Shown: in pieces, positions 16,759-26,204 of the stretch | Layout: the number at the start of each line of letters is the position of its first letter | How positions within the stretch are numbered: the first letter of the stretch is position 1 | Origin: Solobacterium sp. | GTDB taxonomy: Bacteria > Bacillota_I > Bacilli_A > Erysipelotrichales > Erysipelotrichaceae | NCBI GenBank assembly: GCA_022486705.1 | Contig: JAKVKC010000015.1 | Coordinates: 1-62,677 of the forward strand | Reading direction: 5' to 3' | Length of the DNA: 62,677 nucleotides | Position numbers and translations under genes: made by a program | The notes under the pieces: generated by a model | The model's input: only the letters and a program-made list of their open reading frames with translations | Database searches by the model: none | Told to the model about the DNA's origin: nothing

Positions 16759-18978
16759 CTATTGTTTCTGATGCTGATAGTAATTGATCAGACATCCTGC
16801 TTCCAGGATCTCTTTTTCATCCGGTGTCAGGGTGCCAAGTCTCAGCTCTATTTCTGATACTTTATCCGTATATACATATCCTTTGACGCTGCCATCCTTC
16901 TGCACGGCAGAAAGTACCTTAGGAATGTATACCCATGCATTCTTCGGCAGTGCTTCGCCATCTTTCACCAAGAATGGCAGGATGCCCCAGTTGATGCAGT
17001 TGGAACGGTAGCGCTTGGTTGCGTATTCCTTGGCAAAATTGGCGCCTCCTCCCAGGACTCTTTGACAGGAAGCTGCCTGTTCACGGGCCGAACCATCGCC
17101 TGGTTTATTGGCATAGATGGCCGAAACTATATTTGTCTTTGCCGCATCGATCTTCATGCCTGCTTTTTCATAGGCCAGTTTTACGGCCAGTACTTCCGCA
17201 TCTTCCGGATCAGCAGCTTCTTTCTGCACCTGCTTGGCAGACGGCACATAGGAAGGATCGCGGCGCGACAGCGTAAACTCCGCCAGCCGGAGCGGATTGG
17301 AACGATACGATGATGTTTCTCCCGAAGGGATCAGTTCATCAGTCGTTGTGACCGGATCATTAATATGCGAAACGATCTTGATCAAAAGATCTTCTGACAG
17401 TGCTTTCTGTTCTGGCCAATCCTTGATATTCGGTCCGAAATGAAGCGGTGCTTCCGTTTCGGCATGGCCATAGCCATTGTAGACTCGCTTTTCATAGAGC
17501 GAAGCATCAAAGACATAGGTATGCTCTGTTTCTGCTTGGACCATATCCTCTGCCGCGGTCAGAACGCCCTGATGGCAGGCTGTTGCGGCAATCGAACGTG
17601 CATCCATCAAAGCAACGCCAGCCAGCTGTCCTTCATTCGGCTTGGAGCCTTCGCGATTCGGAAAGTTGCGGGTCGTATGGCGGATGGACAGTTCACCATT
17701 GGCAGGCGTATCTCCTGCCCCAAAACATGGTCCGCAGAATGCTTCGCGGAAGATGGCACCGCAGGATACTAACGAAGCGATCGTTCCATTTTCAGCCAAA
17801 GCCTTATAGACAGGAAGAGAATCCGGATAGACGGACAGACGGAATTCACCGTTCCCGATATTGGCATTGTGCAGAATATCTGCCGCTGCCATAATATTGC
17901 CGAACGTACCGCCGGCACATCCAGCAATGATCCCCTGATCCACATGCACGCTGCCGTCAATGATCTTTGCCAGCAGATCCATGGATACTTTCCCATTCAG
18001 CTGCGCATTGGCACGGTCCTGTGCTTCTTTCAGGATCTTTGCCGGATCCTTCTGCAGTTCATGGATCGATACCGCATAGCTTGGATGCATCGGCAGAGCG
18101 ATCATGCATGAGATCGTACTGAGATCCAGATCGATCCAGCGGTTATAATAGGCGCCGCTGTCTGGCGACAGAGGATGATAGGCCTCAGAACGTCCATGAT
18201 CCTGATAATATTTTTCGGTAACACCATCGGTCTCCCAGATGGAGGACCAGCAGGTCGTTTCTGTTGTCATGACATCGATGCCATTGCGGAAATCCTGATC
18301 CAATGAGGCGATGCCCTCTCCGGCAAACTCCAGGACGCGGTTCTTGACAAAGCCATTGGCATATACAGCTGCGCAGAGCGCCAAGGCGACATCATGCGGA
18401 CCAACGCCCGGCCGGCATTTTCCCGTAAGATAAACGAGGACCGTTTCCGGACGCTTCATATCATAGGTGCGCTCCAGAAGCTGCTTCGCAAGCTCGCCGC
18501 CCCCTTCACCGACCCCCATCGTACCAAGCGCACCATAGCGCGTGTGCGAATCCGATCCTAAGATCATGCGGCCGACGCCAGTCATCATTTCTCGATTGTA
18601 GCTGTGGATCACAGCCAGATTCGGCGGCACATAGATGCCTCCGTATTTATGCGCTGCACTCAGTGCAAAGCGATGGTCATCTTCATTGATCGTACCGCCT
18701 ACGGCACATAATGTATTGTGACAGTTGGTCAGCACATACGGCACCGGGAACTTCTTCAGTCCAGATGCCCTTGCGGTCTGAATGATGCCGACATACGTAA
18801 TATCATGCGAAGTCAGTGAATCAAACTTTACATGCATGACATCCGCATCATTTCCTATATCATGGGCAGCAATGATCTTGGCTGCCATTGTTTTTTTCTT
18901 TCCTTCTGCCTTGGTGCAGGCTGCTGTTTCGCACAGTTTTCCATCGACCAGATAGATCCCATTCTCATGCAGTTCCAT
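16759..18978 (-). CDS. Aconitate hydratase (aconitase family)
   Basis: 739-residue [4Fe-4S] hydro-lyase interconverting citrate and isocitrate. Family blocks: 'GSDSHTRYGALGTMGVGEGG', cluster cysteines in 'AFCGPCFGAGD' plus an upstream Cys in the 'VSCGAIF' region, substrate-binding 'TTRNFPNREGS', and the swivel domain from about 560. It is the stand-alone 'hydratase' subgroup rather than classical AcnA (about 890). It abuts isocitrate dehydrogenase (stop and start share a base) and is near citrate synthase, which fixes the physiological reaction as citrate to isocitrate. Confidence 0.85.
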   Translation of the reverse strand: MELHENGIYLVDGKLCETAACTKAEGKKKTMAAKIIAAHDIGNDADVMHVKFDSLTSHDITYVGIIQTARASGLKKFPVPYVLTNCHNTLCAVGGTINEDDHRFALSAAHKYGGIYVPPNLAVIHSYNREMMTGVGRMILGSDSHTRYGALGTMGVGEGGGELAKQLLERTYDMKRPETVLVYLTGKCRPGVGPHDVALALCAAVYANGFVKNRVLEFAGEGIASLDQDFRNGIDVMTTETTCWSSIWETDGVTEKYYQDHGRSEAYHPLSPDSGAYYNRWIDLDLSTISCMIALPMHPSYAVSIHELQKDPAKILKEAQDRANAQLNGKVSMDLLAKIIDGSVHVDQGIIAGCAGGTFGNIMAAADILHNANIGNGEFRLSVYPDSLPVYKALAENGTIASLVSCGAIFREAFCGPCFGAGDTPANGELSIRHTTRNFPNREGSKPNEGQLAGVALMDARSIAATACHQGVLTAAEDMVQAETEHTYVFDASLYEKRVYNGYGHAETEAPLHFGPNIKDWPEQKALSEDLLIKIVSHINDPVTTTDELIPSGETSSYRSNPLRLAEFTLSRRDPSYVPSAKQVQKEAADPEDAEVLAVKLAYEKAGMKIDAAKTNIVSAIYANKPGDGSAREQAASCQRVLGGGANFAKEYATKRYRSNCINWGILPFLVKDGEALPKNAWVYIPKVLSAVQKDGSVKGYVYTDKVSEIELRLGTLTPDEKEILEAGCLINYYQHQKQ

Positions 18979-19970
18979 TACAGTCTCTCCTTGACGGCCT
19001 GCGTAAAGGCGCTCGTTGATGCATGGCCGCCGATATCTGCTGTTGTCTCTTTCCCTTGGGCAATAACTTCCATCAAGGCATCCTGCAGACGATCTGCTTT
19101 CTCCTTCATGCCAAGATCTTTTAACATCATCTCAAAGCTCATCAGCAGAGCCGTCGGATTGGCGAGATCCCTGCCGGCAATATCCGGTGCACTGCCATGC
19201 ACGGCTTCATAGATCCGTACTTTATCACCGATATTGGCACTTGGCGCAAAGCCCAGGCCGCCGACCAATCCTGCACAGAGATCGCTGATGATATCGCCAT
19301 ACAGATTCGGTGCGCACAGCACATCGAACTGCGCTGGATCCGTGACCAGCTTCATGCATAATGCATCAATGATCACACTGTCCGAAGCAATCTCCGGATA
19401 TTCTTTCGCTACCTTCTGAAAGGATTCCAGGAACAGACCATCTGTCATCTTCATGATATTTGCCTTATGCACAGCCGTCACTTTATGGCGGCCATTCTTC
19501 TTGGCATAATCAAAAGAGAATCTGGCGATCCTTTCACTGGCAGCCCGGCTGATCAGCTTGATGCCATGAGCCGTATCCTGATCATACATATACTCAATGC
19601 CTTTATACAGATCTTCCGTATTTTCACGGACGATCACAAGATCCACATTTTCATAGCGGCTCGGTACGCCGGTCATCGTCTTTACTGGGCGCAGATTTGC
19701 ATACGTCGCAAAATGCTGGCGCAGCAGGACATTGATCGAACGAAATCCTTTGCCGATTGGGGTCGCTGTCGGTCCTTTCAGCGCAATGCCATCTTTCGCA
19801 ATGGCCTCTAGCAGACCATCCTGCAGAAGCTTCCCCGATGCTTCATAATACTGGGCACCAGCCTGATATTCATCCCACACGATCCCAGTTTCCAATTCTG
19901 CGGATACTTCTTTGACGCTCTCGGCAATTTCTCTGCCGATACCATCCCCTTGGATCAAAACAGCTTTCAT
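18978..19970 (-). CDS. Isocitrate/isopropylmalate dehydrogenase family, probable NAD-type isocitrate dehydrogenase
   Basis: 330-residue beta-decarboxylating dehydrogenase producing 2-oxoglutarate. Seen: 'GDGIGREI', 'VIVRENTEDLYKGIEY' (ICDH-like rather than LeuB), 'KANIMKMTDGLF', 'IIDALCMKLV', 'GLVGGLGFAPSANIGD', 'VHGSAPDIAGRDLANP'. Short length matches NAD-dependent homo-oligomeric ICDHs. ATG 19970 preferred; GTG and TTG lie 3 and 2 codons upstream. Operon with aconitase; divergent from citrate synthase. Confidence 0.88.
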   Translation of the reverse strand: MKAVLIQGDGIGREIAESVKEVSAELETGIVWDEYQAGAQYYEASGKLLQDGLLEAIAKDGIALKGPTATPIGKGFRSINVLLRQHFATYANLRPVKTMTGVPSRYENVDLVIVRENTEDLYKGIEYMYDQDTAHGIKLISRAASERIARFSFDYAKKNGRHKVTAVHKANIMKMTDGLFLESFQKVAKEYPEIASDSVIIDALCMKLVTDPAQFDVLCAPNLYGDIISDLCAGLVGGLGFAPSANIGDKVRIYEAVHGSAPDIAGRDLANPTALLMSFEMMLKDLGMKEKADRLQDALMEVIAQGKETTADIGGHASTSAFTQAVKERL

Positions 19971-20019
19971 ACTCAACACCAGCCTTTCGTCTCTTATTTT
20001 AATGGATTCCTGTTTTAAT

Positions 20020-20033
20020 TGAAAGTATTTTCA
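20020..20033. promoter_or_regulatory. Inverted repeat between icd and citrate synthase
   Basis: TGAAA-GTAT-TTTCA is a perfect 5-bp inverted repeat in the 118-bp divergent control region; a further TGAAA follows at 20043, also inverted relative to the TTTCA arm. It may bind a regulator serving both directions. No known operator is recognised. Confidence 0.3.
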
Positions 20034-20088
20034 TCTTTACAATGAAATTTTTTACATTAAAATGAAATGACATGGGAGGAAATGCTAT

Positions 20089-21462
20089 ATGATCTATCCT
20101 GAAGTTGCCGATCTAACCCCTGAACAGCTCAAATATCTATGCGATGAATATCGCTCGCATAATTTTATCGATCCCGAGACCTGTGAAAAATTAGGTGTAA
20201 AGCGCGGTCTGCGCAACAGCGACGGCACCGGTGTCTTAGCTGGGCTCACCAGTATCTGCGATGTTATCGGCTATGAGAAAAATGATAAGAATGAGATCCT
20301 GCCGATCGATGGCAGACTGATCTATCGCGGCATTGATCTCAATGAGATCGTTGAAGAAGCGGTCAGTCAGGATCGTTTTCTGTTTGAGGAAGTTGTCTGG
20401 CTGCTGCTGTTCGGCTCGCTGCCGAATCAGGAACATCTGGACCGCTTTGCGTCCTTATTGGAAAATCATCGTGAACTGCCGGATGGCTTTGCGGAGACCA
20501 TGATCATGTCTGCCCCTTCGCCCAACATCATGAACAAGATGGCCCGTTCTGTCTTGGCCATGTATTCCTATGATGAAGATGCCGAAGGTGCTTCTTTAGA
20601 AAACATCTTAAAACAGTCGATCAATCTGATCGCCGAACTGCCGACCATGATGGTCTATGCCTATCAGACAAAGAAACATGTTTATGATCATGCCTCACTG
20701 TATTTCCATTATCCCGTCAAGGGACTGTCCACCGCTGAGCATATCTTAGCGACCTACCGTCCGGATCAGAAATTCACGCATGAAGAAGCCAAGCTGCTGG
20801 ATCTCTGCATGATCGTTCATGCGGACCACGGCGGCGGCAACAATTCTACCTTTACTTCCCGTGTCCTTTCTTCGACCGGCACGGATACCTACTCCGCGAT
20901 TGCTTCTGCCATTCTTGCCCTGAAAGGGCCGAAACATGGCGGTGCCAATCTGAAGGTCATGCATCAGATGGACGATATTCTTGCCCATGTCCCAGATCCG
21001 AAAGATACCGATGCCCTGCAGGATTACCTGCGGCAGATCCTGCACAAAGAGGCAGGCGATGGATCAGGACTGATCTATGGCATTGGCCATGCCGTTTATA
21101 CAAAAAGCGATCCCAGAGCACAGATCTTAAAGAAGTATTCAAAAGATCTTGCCTATCAGAAGGGCCTGCAGAAAGAATATGACATGCTGTGTGCCATTGA
21201 AAAATATGCCCCGATCGTCTTTCAGGAAGAAAAGGGCACGGCGAAGAATGTCTGTGCCAATGTCGATCTGTTCTCTGGCTTAGTATATCGTATTCTGGGC
21301 ATCGATGAAGATCTCTATACCCCGATCTTTGCCATCTCCAGAGTTGCCGGCTGGTGTGCCCATCGCATGGAAGAAGTTGAATTTGCCAACCGCATTATCC
21401 GGCCTGCCTATAAGTATGTCGGAGAAGATCAGCCATACATTACGCTCCGTGACAGAAAATGA
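20089..21462 (+). CDS. Citrate synthase
   Basis: 457-residue citrate synthase condensing oxaloacetate and acetyl-CoA. Catalytic His/Asp blocks: 'IVHADHGGGNNSTFTSRVL', 'GPKHGGAN', 'GIGHAVYTKSDPRAQIL', 'SRVAGWCAHRMEE'. The N-terminal about 60 residues and length resemble the longer Firmicutes/Clostridia citrate synthases. GGGAGGAAATGCTAT precedes ATG. With aconitase and ICDH it gives a three-step route to 2-oxoglutarate, most likely for glutamate synthesis. Confidence 0.93.
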   Translation: MIYPEVADLTPEQLKYLCDEYRSHNFIDPETCEKLGVKRGLRNSDGTGVLAGLTSICDVIGYEKNDKNEILPIDGRLIYRGIDLNEIVEEAVSQDRFLFEEVVWLLLFGSLPNQEHLDRFASLLENHRELPDGFAETMIMSAPSPNIMNKMARSVLAMYSYDEDAEGASLENILKQSINLIAELPTMMVYAYQTKKHVYDHASLYFHYPVKGLSTAEHILATYRPDQKFTHEEAKLLDLCMIVHADHGGGNNSTFTSRVLSSTGTDTYSAIASAILALKGPKHGGANLKVMHQMDDILAHVPDPKDTDALQDYLRQILHKEAGDGSGLIYGIGHAVYTKSDPRAQILKKYSKDLAYQKGLQKEYDMLCAIEKYAPIVFQEEKGTAKNVCANVDLFSGLVYRILGIDEDLYTPIFAISRVAGWCAHRMEEVEFANRIIRPAYKYVGEDQPYITLRDRK

Positions 21463-21480
21463 TCCAGCTGTCCAGAACAG

Positions 21481-21513
21481 AAATACAGTGAGCCAAAGCC
21501 CACTGTATTTTTT
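21481..21513. terminator. Terminator after citrate synthase
   Basis: AAATACAGTG / CACTGTATTT 10-bp stem followed by seven Ts; the A-rich left flank lets it serve the convergent histidine-phosphatase gene too. Confidence 0.85.
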
Positions 21514-21517
21514 TATA

Positions 21518-22789
21518 TTATGATCTCTTCAGATTCCAGAACTGCTCCGGTGCCAGCATCGACTGCACCAATTCATAATGATCGCGGCACCAGTCAAATC
21601 TCGCTACACCGCCAGTCGGAACTGCCTGGGCACCTTTCTTTCTGGCCGCATCATACAGTTCATCGCGCTTGATATGGAACAGTTCCTGCATCAGGCAGCA
21701 GTAATAGCTGCCATGCGATACCAGCAAGACTGTATCGCCATCCTTGGCCTGAGCAATGATATGCTTCAAAGCAGAATGGATCCTTTTATTCACTTCTTCA
21801 ATCGATTCCCCGCCGACATCCTTCCAGCCTTTTTCAATATGCCGCTGATGGATCTCATCTTTCCAATCATTGGTGACCATGCCTTCAAAGTCGCCGAAAT
21901 TCACTTCCCGCAGCTCTTCCGATTTATTTGCTTTCAGTTCATGATGCTTGGTCATGACCATTTCCGTACTGCGCCATGCTCGGCCAAGATTGGAAGTATA
22001 AACAGCTGCCAAAGGTACATCTGCCAAAGCATCCGTTGCTACGGCAATTTCATGTCTGCCCTTTTCGGTCAGCGGACTGTCGCTGACGCCCTGCATGCGG
22101 CTCCACACATTGAACAGCGTTTCCCCATGGCACATATAATAGAAATGAATTGTCTTATCATTATGCGGCAGCTGATAGCGGTCTGCTTCGACCGGCAGTG
22201 AGCTCAGCTGATATTTACCATCATCGTAGGCAAAAGTCATGATGCTCGCGATCGGAATGCCATTGCGGCGCTCTTTCGCTCTTTCTTCATCCAATTTTTT
22301 AAAGTCCACATCCAGAACATGATGCATGAAGTATCTTTCATACGTTCCATGTCCTACGATCAGTACTCTGTCGCCATCGCGGCAGGTGCGCAGGATGATG
22401 CCGAAGGCAAGATCGATCCTTTTCTGGATCTGATCCAGGCTCTCTCCGCCGAAAGAAGAAAAGTCTGCCTGTTCGTAGCAATTGCGGATCTCATCAGTAT
22501 GGGAAGTAAAGCGTGAGCCTTCGACTCTGCCGAAATCCATTTCATGAAGATCATCCAAGACTTCCATTTCCTGATGGCGCCCTTTCAGCAGATAGGCTGC
22601 CGTTTCTTTTGCTCGGCCGCTCGGTGAAACAAAGATCCGGTCAAAAGGCTGATCTTCCAATGCCTTAGCCGTCTTTTCAGCCTGCATGATGCCAGCCTGC
22701 GTCAATGGTGAATCGCATACGCCCTGCACTCTCCCCTTTTGGTTGAACAGTGTTTCGCCATGCCTTACATACCAGAATTGTATTGTCAT
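21518..22789 (-). CDS. Tandem histidine phosphatase (two phosphoglycerate-mutase-like domains)
   Basis: 423 residues made of two complete histidine-phosphatase domains. Domain 1 (about 1-210) has 'YVRHGETLFNQKGRVQG', the acid 'MDFGRVEG' and second His 'VGHGTYERYF'. Domain 2 (about 215-423) has 'YMCHGETLFNVWSRMQG', 'VNFGDFEG' and 'VSHGSYYCCL'. In domain 2 the RHG Arg is Cys, which removes one phosphate-binding residue. A 62-codon upstream extension is rejected because ATG 22789 has GGAGGGAGATC in front. Substrate unknown. Confidence 0.88.
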   Translation of the reverse strand: MTIQFWYVRHGETLFNQKGRVQGVCDSPLTQAGIMQAEKTAKALEDQPFDRIFVSPSGRAKETAAYLLKGRHQEMEVLDDLHEMDFGRVEGSRFTSHTDEIRNCYEQADFSSFGGESLDQIQKRIDLAFGIILRTCRDGDRVLIVGHGTYERYFMHHVLDVDFKKLDEERAKERRNGIPIASIMTFAYDDGKYQLSSLPVEADRYQLPHNDKTIHFYYMCHGETLFNVWSRMQGVSDSPLTEKGRHEIAVATDALADVPLAAVYTSNLGRAWRSTEMVMTKHHELKANKSEELREVNFGDFEGMVTNDWKDEIHQRHIEKGWKDVGGESIEEVNKRIHSALKHIIAQAKDGDTVLLVSHGSYYCCLMQELFHIKRDELYDAARKKGAQAVPTGGVARFDWCRDHYELVQSMLAPEQFWNLKRS

Positions 22790-22838
22790 GATCTCCCTCC
22801 AAATAAAATAGACAGGTCTTCTGTCTATATTATAGCAA

Positions 22839-23561
22839 TTAATGTCTGGTTTTGTCTGTCCAACATTCGCAGAAACGGGCTGAAAAAGAGGGTTTTTCAT
22901 GACATGCATACAAATGCGACTGATCGCCGATCTGCAGGGCACGGAAAACAGCCGTTCCTTCTCTTCTTTCTTCACTGCTGACGACCGTTATGCTCGCAGG
23001 TGCCAAGGCAATGCCATGCCACAGGACCATCGGCGAAATATTCAGCAGTCTGCTGAGCAGTACGCATGCGACACCGAAATGGCAGAAGAGCACCAGCGTA
23101 TCATGATTAGGCTGCACAGCTTCATATAACCTGCCGCTGCGCCGATAGCCATGTGCCTGCATGAACTGATCAAAATTCTGTATGACCCATGCATATCTTT
23201 CTTTGACATGGCCCTGACTCATCGCTTCTTCATCATACCAATGATCCGGATCAAAGAAGATCGGATGGTCCATCCACGCCTGCGGCTGCCAATCCCATGC
23301 ATAGCTTGGTTCCTGTTCGCCATCGCGGATGATCTGCGGATCAAACTCTCTCAGCCAATCCAATGTCTCCGCCGTGCGGTCCATTTTCTCCAGGGTCAGC
23401 GACGCTGTATCCTGCGCTCTGCCTAAGGGCGACACATAAAAATCTTTCACATCGATCTGTGCTATTCTTTCCGCCAGACATTCTGCTTCTTGCCAGCCTT
23501 TGGCGGTCAATGTGTCATTGGCATAATCAGGATCGCCATGCCGGATGATCAGGATCTTCAT
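22839..23561 (-). CDS. Histidine phosphatase family protein
   Basis: 240-residue histidine phosphatase: catalytic 'LIIRHGDPDY', 'YVSPLGRAQDTA', and late His in 'LFCHFGVACVLL'. The insert 'EPSYAWDWQPQAWMDHPIFFDPDHWYD' region is typical of the Firmicutes 'histidine phosphatase' subgroup with an aromatic-rich lid. Immediately upstream of the tandem phosphatase; 9 bp downstream of the methyltransferase gene, so the three may form one transcript. Substrate unknown. Confidence 0.85.
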   Translation of the reverse strand: MKILIIRHGDPDYANDTLTAKGWQEAECLAERIAQIDVKDFYVSPLGRAQDTASLTLEKMDRTAETLDWLREFDPQIIRDGEQEPSYAWDWQPQAWMDHPIFFDPDHWYDEEAMSQGHVKERYAWVIQNFDQFMQAHGYRRSGRLYEAVQPNHDTLVLFCHFGVACVLLSRLLNISPMVLWHGIALAPASITVVSSEERREGTAVFRALQIGDQSHLYACHEKPSFSARFCECWTDKTRH

Positions 23562-23570
23562 ACTGCCTCC

Positions 23571-24761
23571 TTACAGGATCTGGAAGATAAAGAACTTCAG
23601 ATAGGAGCTTTCTTCCATAGTCCATAGGATCGGATGATCCGCATTCTGCTGGGTCACCGATACCTGTTTCAATGTCACGCCCGCTTCCTGAGCTGCTTCC
23701 CGCAGCATTTTTTCAAACAATTCTGTTTCCATATACCGTGAGCAGGAACAGGTAACAAGATACCCGCCGCCTTTCAGGACATGCATGGCCTGCAGATTGA
23801 TACGCTTATAGCCATTGTATGCTTTCATGACTGTCTTTCTGGATTTGGTAAAAGCTGGCGGATCAAGAATGATCAGATCATATTCATTCGGTTTCAAAGT
23901 ATCCAGATAGTCGAAGACATCTGCCTGGATGAAGCGAACATTGTTCAAGTCATTCAGTTTTGCATTTGCCCTGGCTTCTTCCAGCGCCGAAGCAGAAACA
24001 TCCACGCCGACTGCTTCCGCTGCACCGCCCATTGCCGCATTCAGTGCAAAGCCTCCGGTATGCGTAAAGCAGTCGCATACTTTCTTCCCCTTGGCAATAT
24101 TTCTCACCAGCACCCGGTTCGATTTCTGGTCCAGGAAGTATCCTGTCTTCTGACCATTTTCAAAATCAACATGCAGGGCCAGACCATTTTCATGAATGAT
24201 CGTCTCTGTCGGCAGATCATGTTCGCCATAGAATCCTTTATACAGTTCCAGTCCTTCTTTGGTACGGGATGGCACATCATTGCGTTCATAGACAGCCTGT
24301 ACATCCTGCCCATCTTCCTGCAGTACATGCAGCAGGGCATCATACAGAAGTTCCTTCCGCTTCTCTAAGCCAAAGCAGGTGATCTGGCTCACCAGGACAT
24401 GGTTGTATCTGTCGACTGTCAGGCCTGGCAAGCCATCGGCTTCGCCAAAGATCACGCGGCAGTTGTCCAGATTGCGCGGCTCTACGGTCTTTCGAAAAGC
24501 CCATGCTTTTCTGATCTTTGCGGCAAAAAATTCCTGATCGATCTCTTCGTGCTGTTTGGAAAAAATTCGTACCGTAATATGGCTCTGCTTTGAAAGCAGT
24601 CCGGTTCCTAAATATGCACCGGATAAGGTCTCAATACTGACCTGACATCCATCCTCCAAGGCATCTATCGAACTGGCCAGATTGTTGACATACATCCACA
24701 TCTGTCCCTGTTTTAAGAATGAGGCTCCCTGATCACTGATCTTTACAATTGCATCTGTCAT
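23571..24761 (-). CDS. RlmI-like class I rRNA methyltransferase
   Basis: 396-residue SAM-dependent methyltransferase: N-terminal PUA domain (about 1-70), central beta-rich domain 'ERNDVPSRTKEGL', then the Rossmann domain with 'KVCDCFTHTGGFALNAA' (SAM loop), 'FIQADVFDYLD', 'LIILDPPAFTKSRK' (NPPY-like DPPA motif), and 'VTCSCSR'. Homologues methylate cytosine C5 of 23S rRNA. ATG 24761 has AAAGAAG; a TTG five codons upstream is less likely. Confidence 0.88.
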   Translation of the reverse strand: MTDAIVKISDQGASFLKQGQMWMYVNNLASSIDALEDGCQVSIETLSGAYLGTGLLSKQSHITVRIFSKQHEEIDQEFFAAKIRKAWAFRKTVEPRNLDNCRVIFGEADGLPGLTVDRYNHVLVSQITCFGLEKRKELLYDALLHVLQEDGQDVQAVYERNDVPSRTKEGLELYKGFYGEHDLPTETIIHENGLALHVDFENGQKTGYFLDQKSNRVLVRNIAKGKKVCDCFTHTGGFALNAAMGGAAEAVGVDVSASALEEARANAKLNDLNNVRFIQADVFDYLDTLKPNEYDLIILDPPAFTKSRKTVMKAYNGYKRINLQAMHVLKGGGYLVTCSCSRYMETELFEKMLREAAQEAGVTLKQVSVTQQNADHPILWTMEESSYLKFFIFQIL

Positions 24762-24802
24762 AATATCTTCTTTCAACAGGGACTATTATTTCAGAAAACA
24801 GT

Positions 24803-24828
24803 TCAAAAGAAAAGAGCTTCCGCTCTTT
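24803..24828 (-). terminator. Terminator after hflX-M18 operon
   Basis: AAAGAGC / GCTCTTT stem with a 4-nt loop and a T-rich minus-strand tail, 2 bp beyond the aminopeptidase stop. Confidence 0.75.
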
Positions 24829-24830
24829 CC

Positions 24831-26201
24831 TCAGTCCATATCCTTTAAGAAAGCAAGATAGGCACGATATGCTTCATAAACATCTGCCTTTGAAACAACT
24901 TCATATGGCGCATGCATATTCTGCACGGCAATGCCCGCATCAATGACATCCATATTCTTATTGGCCATGATATAGGCAATCGTTCCGCCGCCGCCCACAT
25001 CGACTGCACCAAGTTCACAGGTCTGGAACATGCATGCATTATCATCCATGACCCTTCTGATTTTGGCAATATATTCTGCATTGGCATCATTGGAACTGTA
25101 CTTTCCATGCGATCCGGTATATTTATTGAAGCAGATGCCATGGCCGAAGAACGCTGTATTCTTCATCTCATTGACTTCCGGATAGTTTGGATCATAAGCA
25201 ACAGATACATCGGAGCTCAGCATGCGGCTGTTCTCCATCAGATCATTGAGGTCCACCAGGCTGCTGTCTCCCTGCAGAGAAAGCATCTTTGCACAGACAT
25301 GTGAGAAATAATCGCTCTGCATGCCGGTATTGCCGATAGAACCGATCTCTTCTTTATCTACCAGGATGCAGCAGGATGTTCTTTCCGGAACGTCTTTCAT
25401 ATCGGTGATTGCCCGCAATGAAGTATAGGCACAGACTTTATCATCATGGCCATAGCCGAGGATCATCGAACGATCCAAGCCGTAGTCTCTTGCCCTGCCG
25501 GCTGGAACTGCTTCGATCTCTGCGGAAACAAAATCCTCTTCTTCAATGCCATAGGCATCCTTCAGGATCTTCAGCAGATTCTTCTTGACCGGATCCTTAT
25601 CCTCTTTCGCAGCCGGAATGGAACCAGCTAAAAGATTCAGCTTTTCGCCTTCCACGACTGTACTGCCTGGCTTCTTCATCTGTTCGCCAGCTAAGTGGAC
25701 CAGCAGATCGGAAACACCCACGACCGGATCATTCTCAGAATCTCCGATCGAGATATCCACGACGGTGCCATCCTTCTTGACAACGACACCGACCAAGGCC
25801 ATCGGATGAGCGACCCACTGATACTTCTTGATGCCGCCATAGTAATGCGTATCCAGCAGCACTAGGCCATCCTGCTCATACAGCGGATGCTGCTTCAGAT
25901 CCATGCGCGGACTGTCAATATGCGCGCCCAAGAGATTCATGCCTTCCTTGATCGGTTTCCTGCCGATCACAAAAGCTAAGAAATTCTTGCCGTGATTTGT
26001 TGAATAGACCTTATCTCCTGTTTTCAGCTTTTTGAACTTGGACAGTTCTTTAAAGCCGTTCTGCTCGGCAAAAGCCACCGCATTCTTCGTGAATGTTCTT
26101 TCTGTCTTTGATGCATCTAAAAATTGCTTGTACTCCTCATTGAATGCCATGAGCTTCTTCATGCCTTTGGCATCCATCTTCTCCCAAACTGTCTTGGCCA
26201 T
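24831..26201 (-). CDS. M18-family aminopeptidase
   Basis: 456-residue di-zinc cytosolic aminopeptidase (aspartyl aminopeptidase/aminopeptidase I family). Metal-binding and catalytic blocks: 'LLGAHIDSPRMDLKQHPLYE', 'VDKEEIGSIGNTGMQSDYF', 'SSDVSVAYDPNYPE', 'TGSHGKYSSNDANAEYIA', 'ELGAVDVGGGGTIA', 'NMHAPYEVVSK'. Full length for the family. Starts 3 bp after the hflX stop. Substrate preference is not visible. Confidence 0.93.
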   Translation of the reverse strand: MAKTVWEKMDAKGMKKLMAFNEEYKQFLDASKTERTFTKNAVAFAEQNGFKELSKFKKLKTGDKVYSTNHGKNFLAFVIGRKPIKEGMNLLGAHIDSPRMDLKQHPLYEQDGLVLLDTHYYGGIKKYQWVAHPMALVGVVVKKDGTVVDISIGDSENDPVVGVSDLLVHLAGEQMKKPGSTVVEGEKLNLLAGSIPAAKEDKDPVKKNLLKILKDAYGIEEEDFVSAEIEAVPAGRARDYGLDRSMILGYGHDDKVCAYTSLRAITDMKDVPERTSCCILVDKEEIGSIGNTGMQSDYFSHVCAKMLSLQGDSSLVDLNDLMENSRMLSSDVSVAYDPNYPEVNEMKNTAFFGHGICFNKYTGSHGKYSSNDANAEYIAKIRRVMDDNACMFQTCELGAVDVGGGGTIAYIMANKNMDVIDAGIAVQNMHAPYEVVSKADVYEAYRAYLAFLKDMD

Positions 26202-26204
26202 TCT

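Noticed and set aside
20036-20056. Two TTTACA copies upstream of citrate synthase
   Set aside because: Their 15-bp spacing does not fit a response-regulator repeat and the region is simply A/T rich.
21578-22201. A 207-codon frame opposite the tandem phosphatase
   Set aside because: Antisense shadow; no start signals or domains.
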